DNA of 10,936 nt from Clostridiales bacterium (GTDB lineage Bacteria > Bacillota > Clostridia > Lachnospirales > Lachnospiraceae). The stretch's first letter is position 1; the number at the start of each line of letters is the position of its first letter. The stretch is taken from assembly GCA_019423835.1 (NCBI GenBank), contig JAHZAR010000089.1:1-10936 (forward strand), in the 5' to 3' direction. The translations under genes were made by a program, and so were the position numbers. The notes below the pieces were generated by a model. That model worked only from the letters and a program-made list of their open reading frames with translations, made no database searches and was not told where the DNA came from. Positions 1 to 7,107 of the stretch are shown here, one piece after another.

Positions 1-186
1 TTTTACCTGAAATTCTTCTGCTCCTTCAGTTCCGTCTATCAGAATTTTCGTTCCCTCGGCGGTAAAAACAGTCTCAACCGGAGCATCCGGATCCATATCG
101 ATATAAAACCCGCAGCTCCATACTGCGTAAAATGCGGCCAGACCAAGCACACCTGCGGCTATGACAATGATCATAAATCTTTTCAT
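1..186 (-). CDS. Exported or membrane-anchored protein, N-terminal fragment (gene runs off the left edge)
   Basis: Only the first 62 codons are present. They begin at an ATG complementary to 184-186, preceded by an AGAAGGG ribosome binding site about 8 nt away. The N terminus is MKR followed by a hydrophobic stretch (about residues 4-23), so the protein is anchored in or exported across the membrane. The part that follows (about residues 35-62) is soluble and acidic and is open to the edge. It lies 29 nt downstream of the CotH stop codon on the same strand, so it should be the fourth gene of the VTC operon. From memory, similar N termini in clostridial CotH/VTC clusters belong to exported glycoside hydrolase-like proteins, but the diagnostic domain lies outside the window. 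The function is therefore a guess; that this is a real gene is well supported. Confidence 0.7.
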   Translation of the reverse strand, partial: MKRFMIIVIAAGVLGLAAFYAVWSCGFYIDMDPDAPVETVFTAEGTKILIDGTEGAEEFQVK

Positions 187-215
187 CCGTGTTTCCCTTC
201 TTCCGCATAAACTTA

Positions 216-1757
216 TCAGTATAAAACAGTTCCCGCATTTTTCGATGTCTGACAGTACTGCCTGAGGCTTTCAATATGCTCATCCAGCCAGTTTCCCCGC
301 CTTACCATATAACTGATCATATTTTCCGTCGCTTCCTGGTAGCTTGCCGGATTCACATCCGCAAAGGTTTCTCCGCTTCCTGCATCTGCTCTTCTTCTCT
401 CATACATGGGAATCTGTCTCCAGTCCCAGGTATAGCCCCACACCTCATAGTTTCTGTCTACCGCTGTTCCAAGCCATTTCTCTGCCGCCTGTATATAGGT
501 ACGCAGATACTCCTCGGAAAGAATTCCCCTGCGCAGTTCTCTGTATCTGGAAATCACACGTTCCACGAAACGTTCGCTCTTCATCAGCTGGCTGTAAAAA
601 CCGTTCTGAGAGACAATGAAGCTCTCCGCTGGCATTACTGTTGTATAATTGTCCAGCACATTGTTATAATCCCATACAGGTCCGATATGAAGCTTTTCTC
701 TCACATCCTTATAAAAATAGGTGGATGCCTGAAAGATGTCATTATTCCCCACAAATTCCTGAAGAATATAATAATCTACAAAGGACTGCTCATCCAGATA
801 TTTCACATAAAAATCCGGATCGCTTCCCGCCTCATCCGAATAGACTGCCTTTTCAATTTCACTGAAGTCTGCCTGTATGTACATTTTCACATCTTCATTT
901 AACGCCCGCAGCCCCGGATAAGCGATTTCTATCTGCCTGCCCGGTTCCAGTTTTTTTGAATAAAAAGAAAAGGTCTCCACAGACCTGTCAAGTTCTGCTT
1001 TCGGTTCAATGTGGAGCATATAACTCATCACCGGATCTCCTTCTTGATACGGTGTCAGATTCACGCGCGTTTCGGATACTGCAATGGTTTCCATCAGCAC
1101 ATATACGCCCATGTACTTTCCGTCCAGAATCAGCTCACAAAAACGGACATTCGGCGCATATCCCATAATCTCCGCCGAAAGATTCATCCACATATAATTC
1201 CTTATCAGCGTCTTGTCAAGGAATGGGCCATGCAGGGCCCAATCGGAAGATGCTCCCATCCCGAGCAGCGGCAGAGGATTTTTCTGGGCCGGATCCTCCT
1301 TCGTCAATTTAATTCTGTAATTTGACTTATCAAATGCCCGGGAGGAATTTCCCCTGATATGAATCAGGATATCGCTCTCATAATCCGCCGTTCCCTCAGA
1401 ATCATGCCATTCCCCTTCTGCCTCGATCGTCCGGATTCTTGCCGCGATCTCTGTCTCACCATTCTCTCCGGTCTCTTCTCCGATGACTGCATTCTGCTGC
1501 TCATCCATAACCGCCTTTCCCGGTATCGTATGGTACTCTCCGTCTTTCGCTGTATCGATCTCTATGATCGGCAGATGGGTAACCAGCCCGTCTGACTCCG
1601 GTTTCTCCCCCAGTTCTGTCTCATCCGGCTGCTCCAGATGCTGGTGGTATCTGACTGAATCCGTGCCCCCATCCAGAACAGTGAAAAGAACTGCCGCTCC
1701 CAAAACGCCTATCGTCACTCCTGCATATAGCAATCTGTTTCTTCTCACGCTGTTCAC
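216..1757 (-). CDS. CotH kinase family protein, membrane anchored, extracytoplasmic
   Basis: A 513-residue protein of the CotH family, atypical protein kinases first known from Bacillus spore coats. A short basic N terminus (RRNR) and one hydrophobic segment (about 9-28) place the rest outside the membrane. The kinase-like domain starts near residue 60. Family landmarks are visible: HIRGNSSR (133-140) followed by YRIK (147-150), the W-x-L...DKTLIRNY block (173-188), GVYVLMETI (217-225), LQEFVGNNDI (332-341) and the presumed metal-binding GPVWDYN (359-365). The usual WDxD motif reads WDYN here. The start is GTG and overlaps the DUF4956 stop as GTGA, typical of translational coupling; no strong ribosome binding site is visible. 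It is the third gene of the VTC operon. The family is confident; the substrate is unknown, and an ATP source outside the cell is not obvious. Confidence 0.93.
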   Translation of the reverse strand: MNSVRRNRLLYAGVTIGVLGAAVLFTVLDGGTDSVRYHQHLEQPDETELGEKPESDGLVTHLPIIEIDTAKDGEYHTIPGKAVMDEQQNAVIGEETGENGETEIAARIRTIEAEGEWHDSEGTADYESDILIHIRGNSSRAFDKSNYRIKLTKEDPAQKNPLPLLGMGASSDWALHGPFLDKTLIRNYMWMNLSAEIMGYAPNVRFCELILDGKYMGVYVLMETIAVSETRVNLTPYQEGDPVMSYMLHIEPKAELDRSVETFSFYSKKLEPGRQIEIAYPGLRALNEDVKMYIQADFSEIEKAVYSDEAGSDPDFYVKYLDEQSFVDYYILQEFVGNNDIFQASTYFYKDVREKLHIGPVWDYNNVLDNYTTVMPAESFIVSQNGFYSQLMKSERFVERVISRYRELRRGILSEEYLRTYIQAAEKWLGTAVDRNYEVWGYTWDWRQIPMYERRRADAGSGETFADVNPASYQEATENMISYMVRRGNWLDEHIESLRQYCQTSKNAGTVLY

Positions 1758-2431
1758 CCGCTGATCTCATCGCTCTGTGCCACCACATTCACATATTCCA
1801 CATTTCCCTGATCATATAAGTACTCTGTAATTTTCTTCTCATTCTTGTAGCTTTCCATATAGACTTTCCGGGTCATCTCATAGATAAGCTCCACATGGGT
1901 GGGCGTGGTGTTTTTTACCTTCAGCACAGCCTTCTGCTTATAATATCTCGAGATAATTCCCTCCAGATCCAGTTCTTTTTCATTGGCCGCGCGGATTATC
2001 AGCAGCATCCGGTTCTCGTTCCGGACTCTTCCAAATATCAGCAGAACCACAAATACAACCCCTGAGCCGATTCCGGCCACCTGATAATCCCCCACACCGC
2101 AGCAGATACCGATTATAATGGCCCAGAAAATGTATGTCGTATCTCTCGTGTCTTTAATCGCTGTACGGAAACGCACAATAGAAAGGGCGCCTACCATACC
2201 AAGCGACAATGCCACGTTATTCCCGATGACAGTCATCACCGCCCCTGTCAGAATCGCCAGAGTAAGAAGCGATACGTTGAATTTCTTGCTGTAAGTCGTT
2301 CCCGCATGGGTATACCAGTATGATATGTACACCAAAATGCCGAACACTGCTGATGCTGCAATGCGGAAAACAATATCTTCTGTAGTCAGGGTTCCGCTTT
2401 CCTGCAGTATTTGATATAAATATTCTCTCAT
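1754..2431 (-). CDS. DUF4956 domain membrane protein
   Basis: A 225-residue integral membrane protein. About four hydrophobic segments are seen (roughly 21-40, 52-83 as one or two helices, 99-115 and 117-134), followed by a cytosolic-looking charged domain of about 90 residues. The segment GALSIVRFRTAIKDTRDTTY (81-100), running on into a second membrane stretch, is the signature of DUF4956. The family has no established reaction; it is repeatedly found beside VTC-type polymerases and CotH proteins, as here. I chose the ATG at 2431 because GAGAG sits 9 nt before it. An in-frame ATG at 2455 would add eight charged residues but has no ribosome binding site. The gene ends in a 4-nt overlap with the CotH start and begins 64 nt after the VTC stop. 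A channel, scaffold or sensor role is inference. Confidence 0.92.
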   Translation of the reverse strand: MREYLYQILQESGTLTTEDIVFRIAASAVFGILVYISYWYTHAGTTYSKKFNVSLLTLAILTGAVMTVIGNNVALSLGMVGALSIVRFRTAIKDTRDTTYIFWAIIIGICCGVGDYQVAGIGSGVVFVVLLIFGRVRNENRMLLIIRAANEKELDLEGIISRYYKQKAVLKVKNTTPTHVELIYEMTRKVYMESYKNEKKITEYLYDQGNVEYVNVVAQSDEISG

Positions 2432-2495
2432 CTGTATTTTCTCTCTTTCTTTCATGAAACAGAATTGCTGAAACCAAAGGCATGAGCGGTACTCT

Positions 2496-3191
2496 TTAAA
2501 AATGGTAATGCATACTCACTGCTCTGCCCAGACAGTATTTGCTAACGGCCAGCTCTCCCGTACCTGCGTTCATCAGAATATCTTTGATATATTCAAGCAA
2601 AAAGCCATTGAACTTTATTTCCAGGATAACCAGATATGGATTCATCAATGGATTCTGCAGCAGCTCCTCTGAAAAAATGTCCATGCTGTTCTCTGTCCCG
2701 ACGATGTGATGATCAAAGGTGATTCTGGTGGAGTTTTCCTCCGCTATAAATGCCTTCCGCTTATACTCGATCACCGTCTTCGGCAGATAGCAGAACTGAT
2801 TCATCATCCAGAAACACTCTGCCGCAAAAGGATCCTCATATTTCAGGAGCACACTGTAATCCCTGTGAATTAGTGCCTGTGCATCCTGCCGGCTTACCTT
2901 CAAGGACCGTTTTTTCTGCATGGCTCCCTGCTTCTGCTTCATTTCCAGCTTGGCATATGGGGAATCCGGGCCATAATTTCTCAGCCGGATTTTCCTTCTC
3001 AGCTCCACACCATCCTCTTTTTCCTGATAATCCCGGTTATCAATACTGTCAAAATACAGGGAACGGATCGTGTATCCCTCGCCGCGGTTATTTGGATCTT
3101 CCTTTACTACCTCTTTTACCCGGTTGCTCAGCTCATAATATTTGTTCAGAGAAATCAGGAACTTCTTCTCCTGACGCAGTACTTCATTCAT
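2496..3191 (-). CDS. VTC-domain polyphosphate polymerase family protein
   Basis: A 231-residue single-domain protein of the VTC/triphosphate-tunnel family. In yeast the related Vtc4 domain makes polyphosphate from ATP inside a tunnel of basic and acidic side chains. Tunnel-type motifs are present in order: QEKKFLIS (7-14), YTIRSLYFDS (40-49), ELRRKIRLRNY (63-73), KLEMKQKQ (81-88), KKRSLKVS (93-100), VIEYKRKAF (140-148), RITFD (156-160), ILEIKFNG (189-196) and SKYCLGR (217-223). No membrane segment is seen, so it should act in the cytosol. The start at 3191 is preceded by AAAGAGGA with 8-9 nt spacing and gives the usual family N terminus. A start at 3266 would add 25 atypical residues without support. 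It is the first gene of the operon, about 120 nt downstream of a strong promoter. Confidence 0.95.
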   Translation of the reverse strand: MNEVLRQEKKFLISLNKYYELSNRVKEVVKEDPNNRGEGYTIRSLYFDSIDNRDYQEKEDGVELRRKIRLRNYGPDSPYAKLEMKQKQGAMQKKRSLKVSRQDAQALIHRDYSVLLKYEDPFAAECFWMMNQFCYLPKTVIEYKRKAFIAEENSTRITFDHHIVGTENSMDIFSEELLQNPLMNPYLVILEIKFNGFLLEYIKDILMNAGTGELAVSKYCLGRAVSMHYHF

Positions 3192-3319
3192 ATGGATGTT
3201 CCTCTTTGATTCCGTTTGCAGCAGAAGAATTGCGTTATCCTTCAGGAAACAATGAGATCCTCTCAAATTCTTCTCCGCAGTGTAAAAAAATATAAAAGCT
3301 ACTATTACCTGTCATTATT

Positions 3320-3348
3320 AGTATAGAAAATATTTAGTTAATTGTAAA
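3320..3348 (-). promoter_or_regulatory. Sigma-A type promoter of the VTC-DUF4956-CotH operon
   Basis: Read on the minus strand, TTTACA (3343-3348) is followed after exactly 17 nt by TATACT (3320-3325). Transcription would start near 3313 and leave a leader of about 120 nt before the VTC start. The leader contains one small stem-loop (TGAGA-GGA-TCTCA, 3253-3265). Both hexamers are close to consensus with ideal spacing. Confidence 0.72.
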
Positions 3349-3556
3349 GGTGATCTGTTATTAAAGGCCAGGCAGATCTGCCTTGGAATTTTACAGGATA
3401 AAGATGATAAAGACTATGATTCAGAGCCTCATTTTTAACGTTATACACTCTATACACAGGTAAAGCCCTGCTCTGTTTCGGGTATCCCAGGAACGCCCTG
3501 CCGTCCTGTTTCCAGACTGGCAGGAGATTCCGCCATTCCGGGCGGACATTGGCCAC
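3338..3556 (-). CDS. Doubtful 72-residue ORF upstream of the VTC operon
   Basis: A GTG-initiated frame of 72 residues, rich in aromatic and basic residues (motifs PEWRNLLPVW, FLGYPKQSR, SAWPLITDHL), with AGGA only 4-5 nt before the GTG. No domain, signal peptide or membrane segment is recognised. It spans the candidate operator and ends inside the -35 region of the VTC promoter, which is awkward for a conserved gene. It could be a small orphan gene, a copy of an intergenic repeat, or a chance frame. I keep it because this stretch otherwise has no gene and the frame is unusually clean. Confidence 0.22.
   Translation of the reverse strand: MANVRPEWRNLLPVWKQDGRAFLGYPKQSRALPVYRVYNVKNEALNHSLYHLYPVKFQGRSAWPLITDHLYN
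3370..3383. promoter_or_regulatory. Perfect 14-bp palindrome, candidate operator of the VTC operon
   Basis: AGGCAGATCTGCCT is fully two-fold symmetric, and CC/GG pairs continue outside one mismatch on each side. It lies 21 nt upstream of the -35 element of the VTC promoter, a position typical of an activator or upstream repressor site. No matching regulator is assigned. It also lies inside the weak 72-codon ORF discussed separately. Confidence 0.4.
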
Positions 3557-3636
3557 GCGTTCCTGATTTGCTTATACCACGGTGCTTGAATATCGAATAC
3601 CTATCTTTTGTATTTATCCATGTATTTTCTGTATGG

Positions 3637-3663
3637 ATAAAAGCACAGAAACCGAATCTGTGC
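3637..3663 (-). terminator. Possible Rho-independent terminator of the marR-MATE operon
   Basis: On the minus strand, GCACAGA (pairing 3657-3663 with 3643-3649) forms a perfect 7-bp stem with a 7-nt loop and is followed by TTTTATC. The T-run is short, so termination may be partial. It lies about 85 nt after the MATE stop codon. An AT-rich 9-bp stem-loop (3613-3621 with 3633-3641) follows directly and could assist or compete. Confidence 0.45.
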
Positions 3664-3747
3664 CGAACCTCTGGATATCACTCTCCATCCTGGTGAAAAA
3701 GGATGATTAAGAAGTCACTTCATATGTACACTGCATGACTCCTGTTT

Positions 3748-5085
3748 TCATATGTTATTTTCCAGATTTTTTCTGATTCTTCTCCATAAAAATACGGACA
3801 GAAGAACCGCTATGTAATCAGTCAGAGACTGTCCCAGAATCACGCCTTCCAGTCCAAAGAATGCCCGCAGAAGATACAGAAGAGGAATCAGCAGAATTCC
3901 CTGGCGCAAAACAGACAGCAGTGTGGCCGGAGAAGCGTGGCCCACGGACTGCATACAGTTCATGTTCACGAAGAGGAACCCGATCACTGGTCCTGAAAGC
4001 ATATAAGCGATCAGCATCTGAACCCCATAGGCAACCACCTCTTCATCACTGATAAACAGGCGTATAATAGGCTCCCTGAAAACAAAGTACAGAACCGTGG
4101 CTACCACCCCCGCAGCCAGGCAGCATTTCTTTGTGTAAGACTCCACGCCCCGAAATCTCTGTATATTCCCGGCCCCATAATTATAACCCAGAAGGGGCTG
4201 CACCCCGTTGGCCAGGCCCATCTGAAGAAAGGTGATAAACATATTGGCTTTAAATACAATGCCGATCGCAGCCACCGGAGCGTTTCCGTACCCCACCAGA
4301 AGCTGATTCAGCACAATTGTAGACACACTCATCAGCGCGGAGAAAATAGCAGTGGGCAGTCCGGAGGTGCAGGTTCTGGTCAGAATCCCCTTCTTCACCG
4401 CAAAATCCTTCCAGCGGATGGAGAGCACTCTGCTTTTTTTCAGAAAATACCACAGGTAATAGGCACTGGCAAGAATGTTGCCTATGGTGGTGGCAATGGC
4501 GGCTCCGGCAGTTCCCTGCCCCAAAACGGAAATAAAAATAGGATCCAGCACAATATTTGCCACAGTGCCAACCATACTTCCGATCATAGCCTCCTTGCTG
4601 GCTCCCTCTGCCCTGACTACAAAGCTGGCCGCCGCTGACCAGATAATGAAGGGCGCGCCGTAGGATATATGCAGTGTATAGCCTCTGGCAAATTCATACG
4701 TCTCACTATTGGCGCCGAACAGACCCAGTATGGGATCCATGAATACAAGCAGAACCACCATGAAAACGGCTCCTACAATCAGGGATGCGTACGTCACAAA
4801 GGAAGACGTATTTTTAGCTCTTTTCTCATTCTTCTCTCCCAGAGCCATGGATAGAACAGCGCTGCCTCCCATACCGAACATATTGGCAAATGCCATCATC
4901 AGAATAAAAATCGGGTTCGTCAGGCTTACCGCGGCCACCTGAAGGGGATCTCCTGTCTGTCCCACAAAAAAAGTGTCCGCCATATTGTAAAGTACTGTCA
5001 CCAGACTGCTGATTACGCTGGGGACTGCCATTTTGGCCACTGCTTTGGAAATTTTCATACTTCCCATCAATTCATGTTCGTCCAT
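3748..5085 (-). CDS. MATE family multidrug/Na+ or H+ antiporter
   Basis: A complete 445-residue efflux pump of the multidrug and toxic compound extrusion family, the usual length for a 12-helix transporter of two six-helix halves. The first half starts with VPSVISSLVTVLYNMADTFF (21-40), followed by the VG and LTNP stretches typical of MepA-like clostridial members. The second half starts at SGLPTAIFSALMSVSTIVLN (241-260) and carries GVQPLLGYNYGAG (294-306). NIVLDPIFI (177-185) is a further family mark. It would export cationic or amphipathic drugs in exchange for Na+ or H+; the substrate cannot be told from sequence. GGAGGAAGAG precedes the ATG. It begins 2 nt after the MarR stop, so the two genes are cotranscribed and the pump is probably controlled by that regulator. 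Confidence 0.97.
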   Translation of the reverse strand: MDEHELMGSMKISKAVAKMAVPSVISSLVTVLYNMADTFFVGQTGDPLQVAAVSLTNPIFILMMAFANMFGMGGSAVLSMALGEKNEKRAKNTSSFVTYASLIVGAVFMVVLLVFMDPILGLFGANSETYEFARGYTLHISYGAPFIIWSAAASFVVRAEGASKEAMIGSMVGTVANIVLDPIFISVLGQGTAGAAIATTIGNILASAYYLWYFLKKSRVLSIRWKDFAVKKGILTRTCTSGLPTAIFSALMSVSTIVLNQLLVGYGNAPVAAIGIVFKANMFITFLQMGLANGVQPLLGYNYGAGNIQRFRGVESYTKKCCLAAGVVATVLYFVFREPIIRLFISDEEVVAYGVQMLIAYMLSGPVIGFLFVNMNCMQSVGHASPATLLSVLRQGILLIPLLYLLRAFFGLEGVILGQSLTDYIAVLLSVFLWRRIRKNLENNI

Positions 5086-5087
5086 CT

Positions 5088-5510
5088 CTACTCTTCCTCC
5101 AGATTCTCAAGCATTTTTTTTGCAATTCTCATAAAAGTCTTCTGTTCTTTCTGCGTTATGCCACGAAGCAGAACGGCCTCGGAATCTTCAATCTCACTTT
5201 TTAAGACATTCCGGATTTTCTCAGCCTTATCTGTAAATGCAATCTTCTTGTATCTGCCATCCATCTCGTCTGGGATCCGGACAATCAGGTTTTCTTCTTC
5301 CAGATGCTTCAAGACCTCCGTGGCCGTGGAGGGCCTGAGTCCGAATTCCTCTTCAATCTCCTTCTGGTAAACATTACGTATCTCACTCTCCACCAGAATG
5401 TAGTTCAATATATTCCCTTTGGCCCCGGTGATCCCCAGGGTTTCCTGGGCTTTTTTAGAGCGCCGCCGCAGGCGGTTGGAAATTTTGTTGATCATTTTCC
5501 CCGCTTCCAT
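5088..5510 (-). CDS. MarR family transcriptional regulator
   Basis: A complete 140-residue winged-helix regulator. The recognition helix is RPSTATEVLKHLEE (59-72) and the wing is DEMDGRYKKIAFTDKA (81-96), both standard for MarR proteins. Flanking helices (about 1-25 and 100-138) should form the dimer interface. The start has AGGGGAG 5-6 nt upstream. It stands first in a two-gene operon with the MATE pump, the usual arrangement for a ligand-released repressor of its own operon. The likely operator is near the promoter at 5553-5581. The ligand is unknown, and a repressor role is inferred from family habit. Confidence 0.95.
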   Translation of the reverse strand: MEAGKMINKISNRLRRRSKKAQETLGITGAKGNILNYILVESEIRNVYQKEIEEEFGLRPSTATEVLKHLEEENLIVRIPDEMDGRYKKIAFTDKAEKIRNVLKSEIEDSEAVLLRGITQKEQKTFMRIAKKMLENLEEE

Positions 5511-5552
5511 TTATTCTCCCCTTCTTTCAGATAATTATTTCGGTTCCTAACT

Positions 5553-5581
5553 ATATTAATCCAATTCCTCTGCCTTGTCAA
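5553..5581 (-). promoter_or_regulatory. Consensus promoter of the marR-MATE operon
   Basis: On the minus strand, TTGACA (5576-5581) and TAATAT (5553-5558) are separated by exactly 17 nt. The predicted start is about 35 nt upstream of the MarR ATG. Directly upstream of the -35 lies the palindrome AGGATAATCCT (5585-5595), a possible regulator contact. No clear MarR operator overlaps the -10. Confidence 0.8.
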
Positions 5582-5783
5582 GATAGGATAATCCTTTCTT
5601 GTCCCGTCTTATTCCCGCTGCTTTGTGTCCCGTACGGTTAATATGCAAAAGCAGAAACCGCCGCTTTTTAGATAGTGACGGCTTCTGCGATATCGTTCTG
5701 AGCCATTACAGAAAATCCTGCCTCTCTCCTGCACTGCACCGGCATGAATGTCACCGCAGCAGCAAACGGCAACCACTGAATAG

Positions 5784-5812
5784 TTGCATCGATTGTATGG
5801 CCATGATATGAT
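5784..5812 (+). promoter_or_regulatory. Promoter of the lysR gene
   Basis: TTGCAT (5784-5789) and TATGAT (5807-5812) are spaced by 17 nt, about 28 nt before the LysR ATG. The spacing is ideal and the -10 has five of six consensus bases. Confidence 0.65.
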
Positions 5813-5840
5813 GAAATAAAAGTAAAGGGGTGATTTTAGC

Positions 5841-6743
5841 ATGGAACTGCGAACACTTCGATATTTTCTTGCCGCAGCACAAGAAGAAAACATTACCAGA
5901 GCCGCTGAATTGCTGCACATAACTCAGCCAACCTTAAGCCGTCAGATGATGGAGCTGGAAAAAGAGTTGGGGGCTACGCTGATGCTTCGGGGGAAAAACG
6001 GATTATCCTTGACAGATGACGGTATATTTTTTCGCCAGCGGGCAGAAGAAATTGTCGAACTGGCAGATCGGCTGGAACAGGCCTTTGCAGAAAAAAATAC
6101 AGAGGTCAGTGGAATAATTTCTATCGGTGCCACTGAAGCCATTGGAAGCAGGATGTTTGCGAAACTGATCAGGCAGTTTTCTGATAAATATCCCATGGTG
6201 CAGTTTGATTTGTATAATGAAATGGCTGATTATATTAAAGATCGTATGGACAAGGGATTGATTGATGTGGGTTTGCTGTTAGAACCCGTCGATACATCAA
6301 AATATGACTTTCTACGACTTTCCCAGAAAGAAACCTGGGGTGTGCTTATGCGGAATGATCATCCATTATCCGGACAAGAGTCTGTTAATCCAGATGAGAT
6401 TGCACAATATCCGCTGATTCTGCCCCTGCGTGAAAGGGTTCGCGCTGAAATCTTGAATTGGTTAAACTGCGAGGAAAAAGATTTACATATACCGCTCAGT
6501 TATACGCTCCTCTCCAATGCAGTGCTGCTTGTGGAGGAAGGATTGGGAAGCGCTTTCTGCCTGGATGGCGCTCTGGCGATTCACAGCAGTCCCAAGCTGC
6601 GTTTTATTCCTATCCATCCAGAGCACACGACCCGCAGCGTTTTAGTATGGAAGAAGAATCATGTGTTCTCACCGGCAACATCACTGTTTATTCAGGAAAT
6701 CAACATGCTTCGTGCAAAAATAGAACGAGAACTTGTCCTGTAA
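5841..6743 (+). CDS. LysR family transcriptional regulator
   Basis: A complete 300-residue LysR regulator, the normal length. The N-terminal helix-turn-helix covers about residues 1-60 (ITRAAELLHITQPTLSRQM, 18-36), followed by a linker helix (65-88) and a periplasmic-binding-protein-like effector domain (about 90-295) beginning GIISIGATEAIGS. AAGGGGTG lies about 9 nt before the ATG, behind its own promoter. LysR regulators usually act on a divergent neighbour and on themselves. Here the divergent side contains only a non-coding gap, and the next gene in that direction (marR) has a separate promoter, so no target can be named from the window. The effector ligand is unknown. No clear terminator follows; only a weak TTTGAG/CTCAAA hairpin (6749-6768) is seen. 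Confidence 0.96.
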   Translation: MELRTLRYFLAAAQEENITRAAELLHITQPTLSRQMMELEKELGATLMLRGKNGLSLTDDGIFFRQRAEEIVELADRLEQAFAEKNTEVSGIISIGATEAIGSRMFAKLIRQFSDKYPMVQFDLYNEMADYIKDRMDKGLIDVGLLLEPVDTSKYDFLRLSQKETWGVLMRNDHPLSGQESVNPDEIAQYPLILPLRERVRAEILNWLNCEEKDLHIPLSYTLLSNAVLLVEEGLGSAFCLDGALAIHSSPKLRFIPIHPEHTTRSVLVWKKNHVFSPATSLFIQEINMLRAKIERELVL

Positions 6744-7107
6744 GAATTTTTGAGAAATGAGCCTCAAAGATGACTTTTGCGGTTCCAGACAGGAGGGCAC
6801 AGAGGGAGTGTGGAATTTTCCACGAAGCGCCTATTACAAAACTCAGGTTCCTATACCCTCAAACCGGCAGATAGCATAGGAAGAATCCGGCCGGAAGGTG
6901 AAGCAAGTCTGCGATGATGCAAAGCAGAAAGCATCAACCAGAAATGATGTACTGATATTGCCTGTATCTACATAACTCCACGCCTTGCCGGTAGGATATG
7001 CAGAAAAGAAACTACTTTCGATTCAATCGGCAGAATGTCTCCAGAACTGTGAAACTGATGAGCCGCCCATAGCAACCGATAGCTGCCTGTGAGTAGAGGA
7101 ATAAAAT
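6744..7107. other. 364-nt non-coding stretch between lysR and the araC pseudogene
   Basis: I see no gene here on either strand. It holds a weak hairpin after lysR (6749-6768), a 14-nt inverted repeat GTGGAA-TT-TTCCAC (6810-6823), and the ribosome binding site of the AraC pseudogene (AGAGGA near 7092). Short open stretches in several frames may be gene debris like the decayed genes that follow, but no domain is recognisable. Confidence 0.6.

Larger units (their letters stand above)
3192..3747. other. Intergenic region between the MATE gene and the VTC gene
   Basis: This stretch of about 550 nt has no confidently assigned gene. From left to right it holds the leader and promoter of the VTC operon, a 14-bp palindrome, a near tandem TATACAC pair (about 3444-3459), the doubtful 72-codon frame, and three hairpins downstream of the MATE gene (3613-3641, 3643-3663 and 3686-3705). 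Confidence 0.8.
5511..5840. other. Intergenic region between marR and lysR promoters
   Basis: Outward-facing promoters (5553-5581 minus, 5784-5812 plus) flank about 200 nt without a credible gene. One imperfect hairpin is visible: GCAGAA-A-CCG (5651-5660) pairing with CGG-C-TTCTGC (5679-5688), followed on the minus strand by TTTTGCATATT. The stretch 5600-5780 could be the remnant of a gene once divergent from the LysR regulator, but I recognise no protein in it. Confidence 0.6.

Noticed and set aside
276..902. Long plus-strand frame of 208 codons opposite the CotH gene
   Set aside because: It is antisense to a confidently assigned CotH gene, has low-complexity His/Ile-rich composition and no ribosome binding site.
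2750..3295. Plus-strand frame of 181 codons opposite the VTC gene
   Set aside because: Antisense shadow of the VTC gene; composition rich in Ser, Pro and His with no domain.
6744..7107. Group II intron or structured RNA between lysR and the AraC remnant
   Set aside because: Some GA-rich stretches recall intron domains, but there is no GUGYG start, no domain V-type hairpin and no reverse transcriptase sequence.
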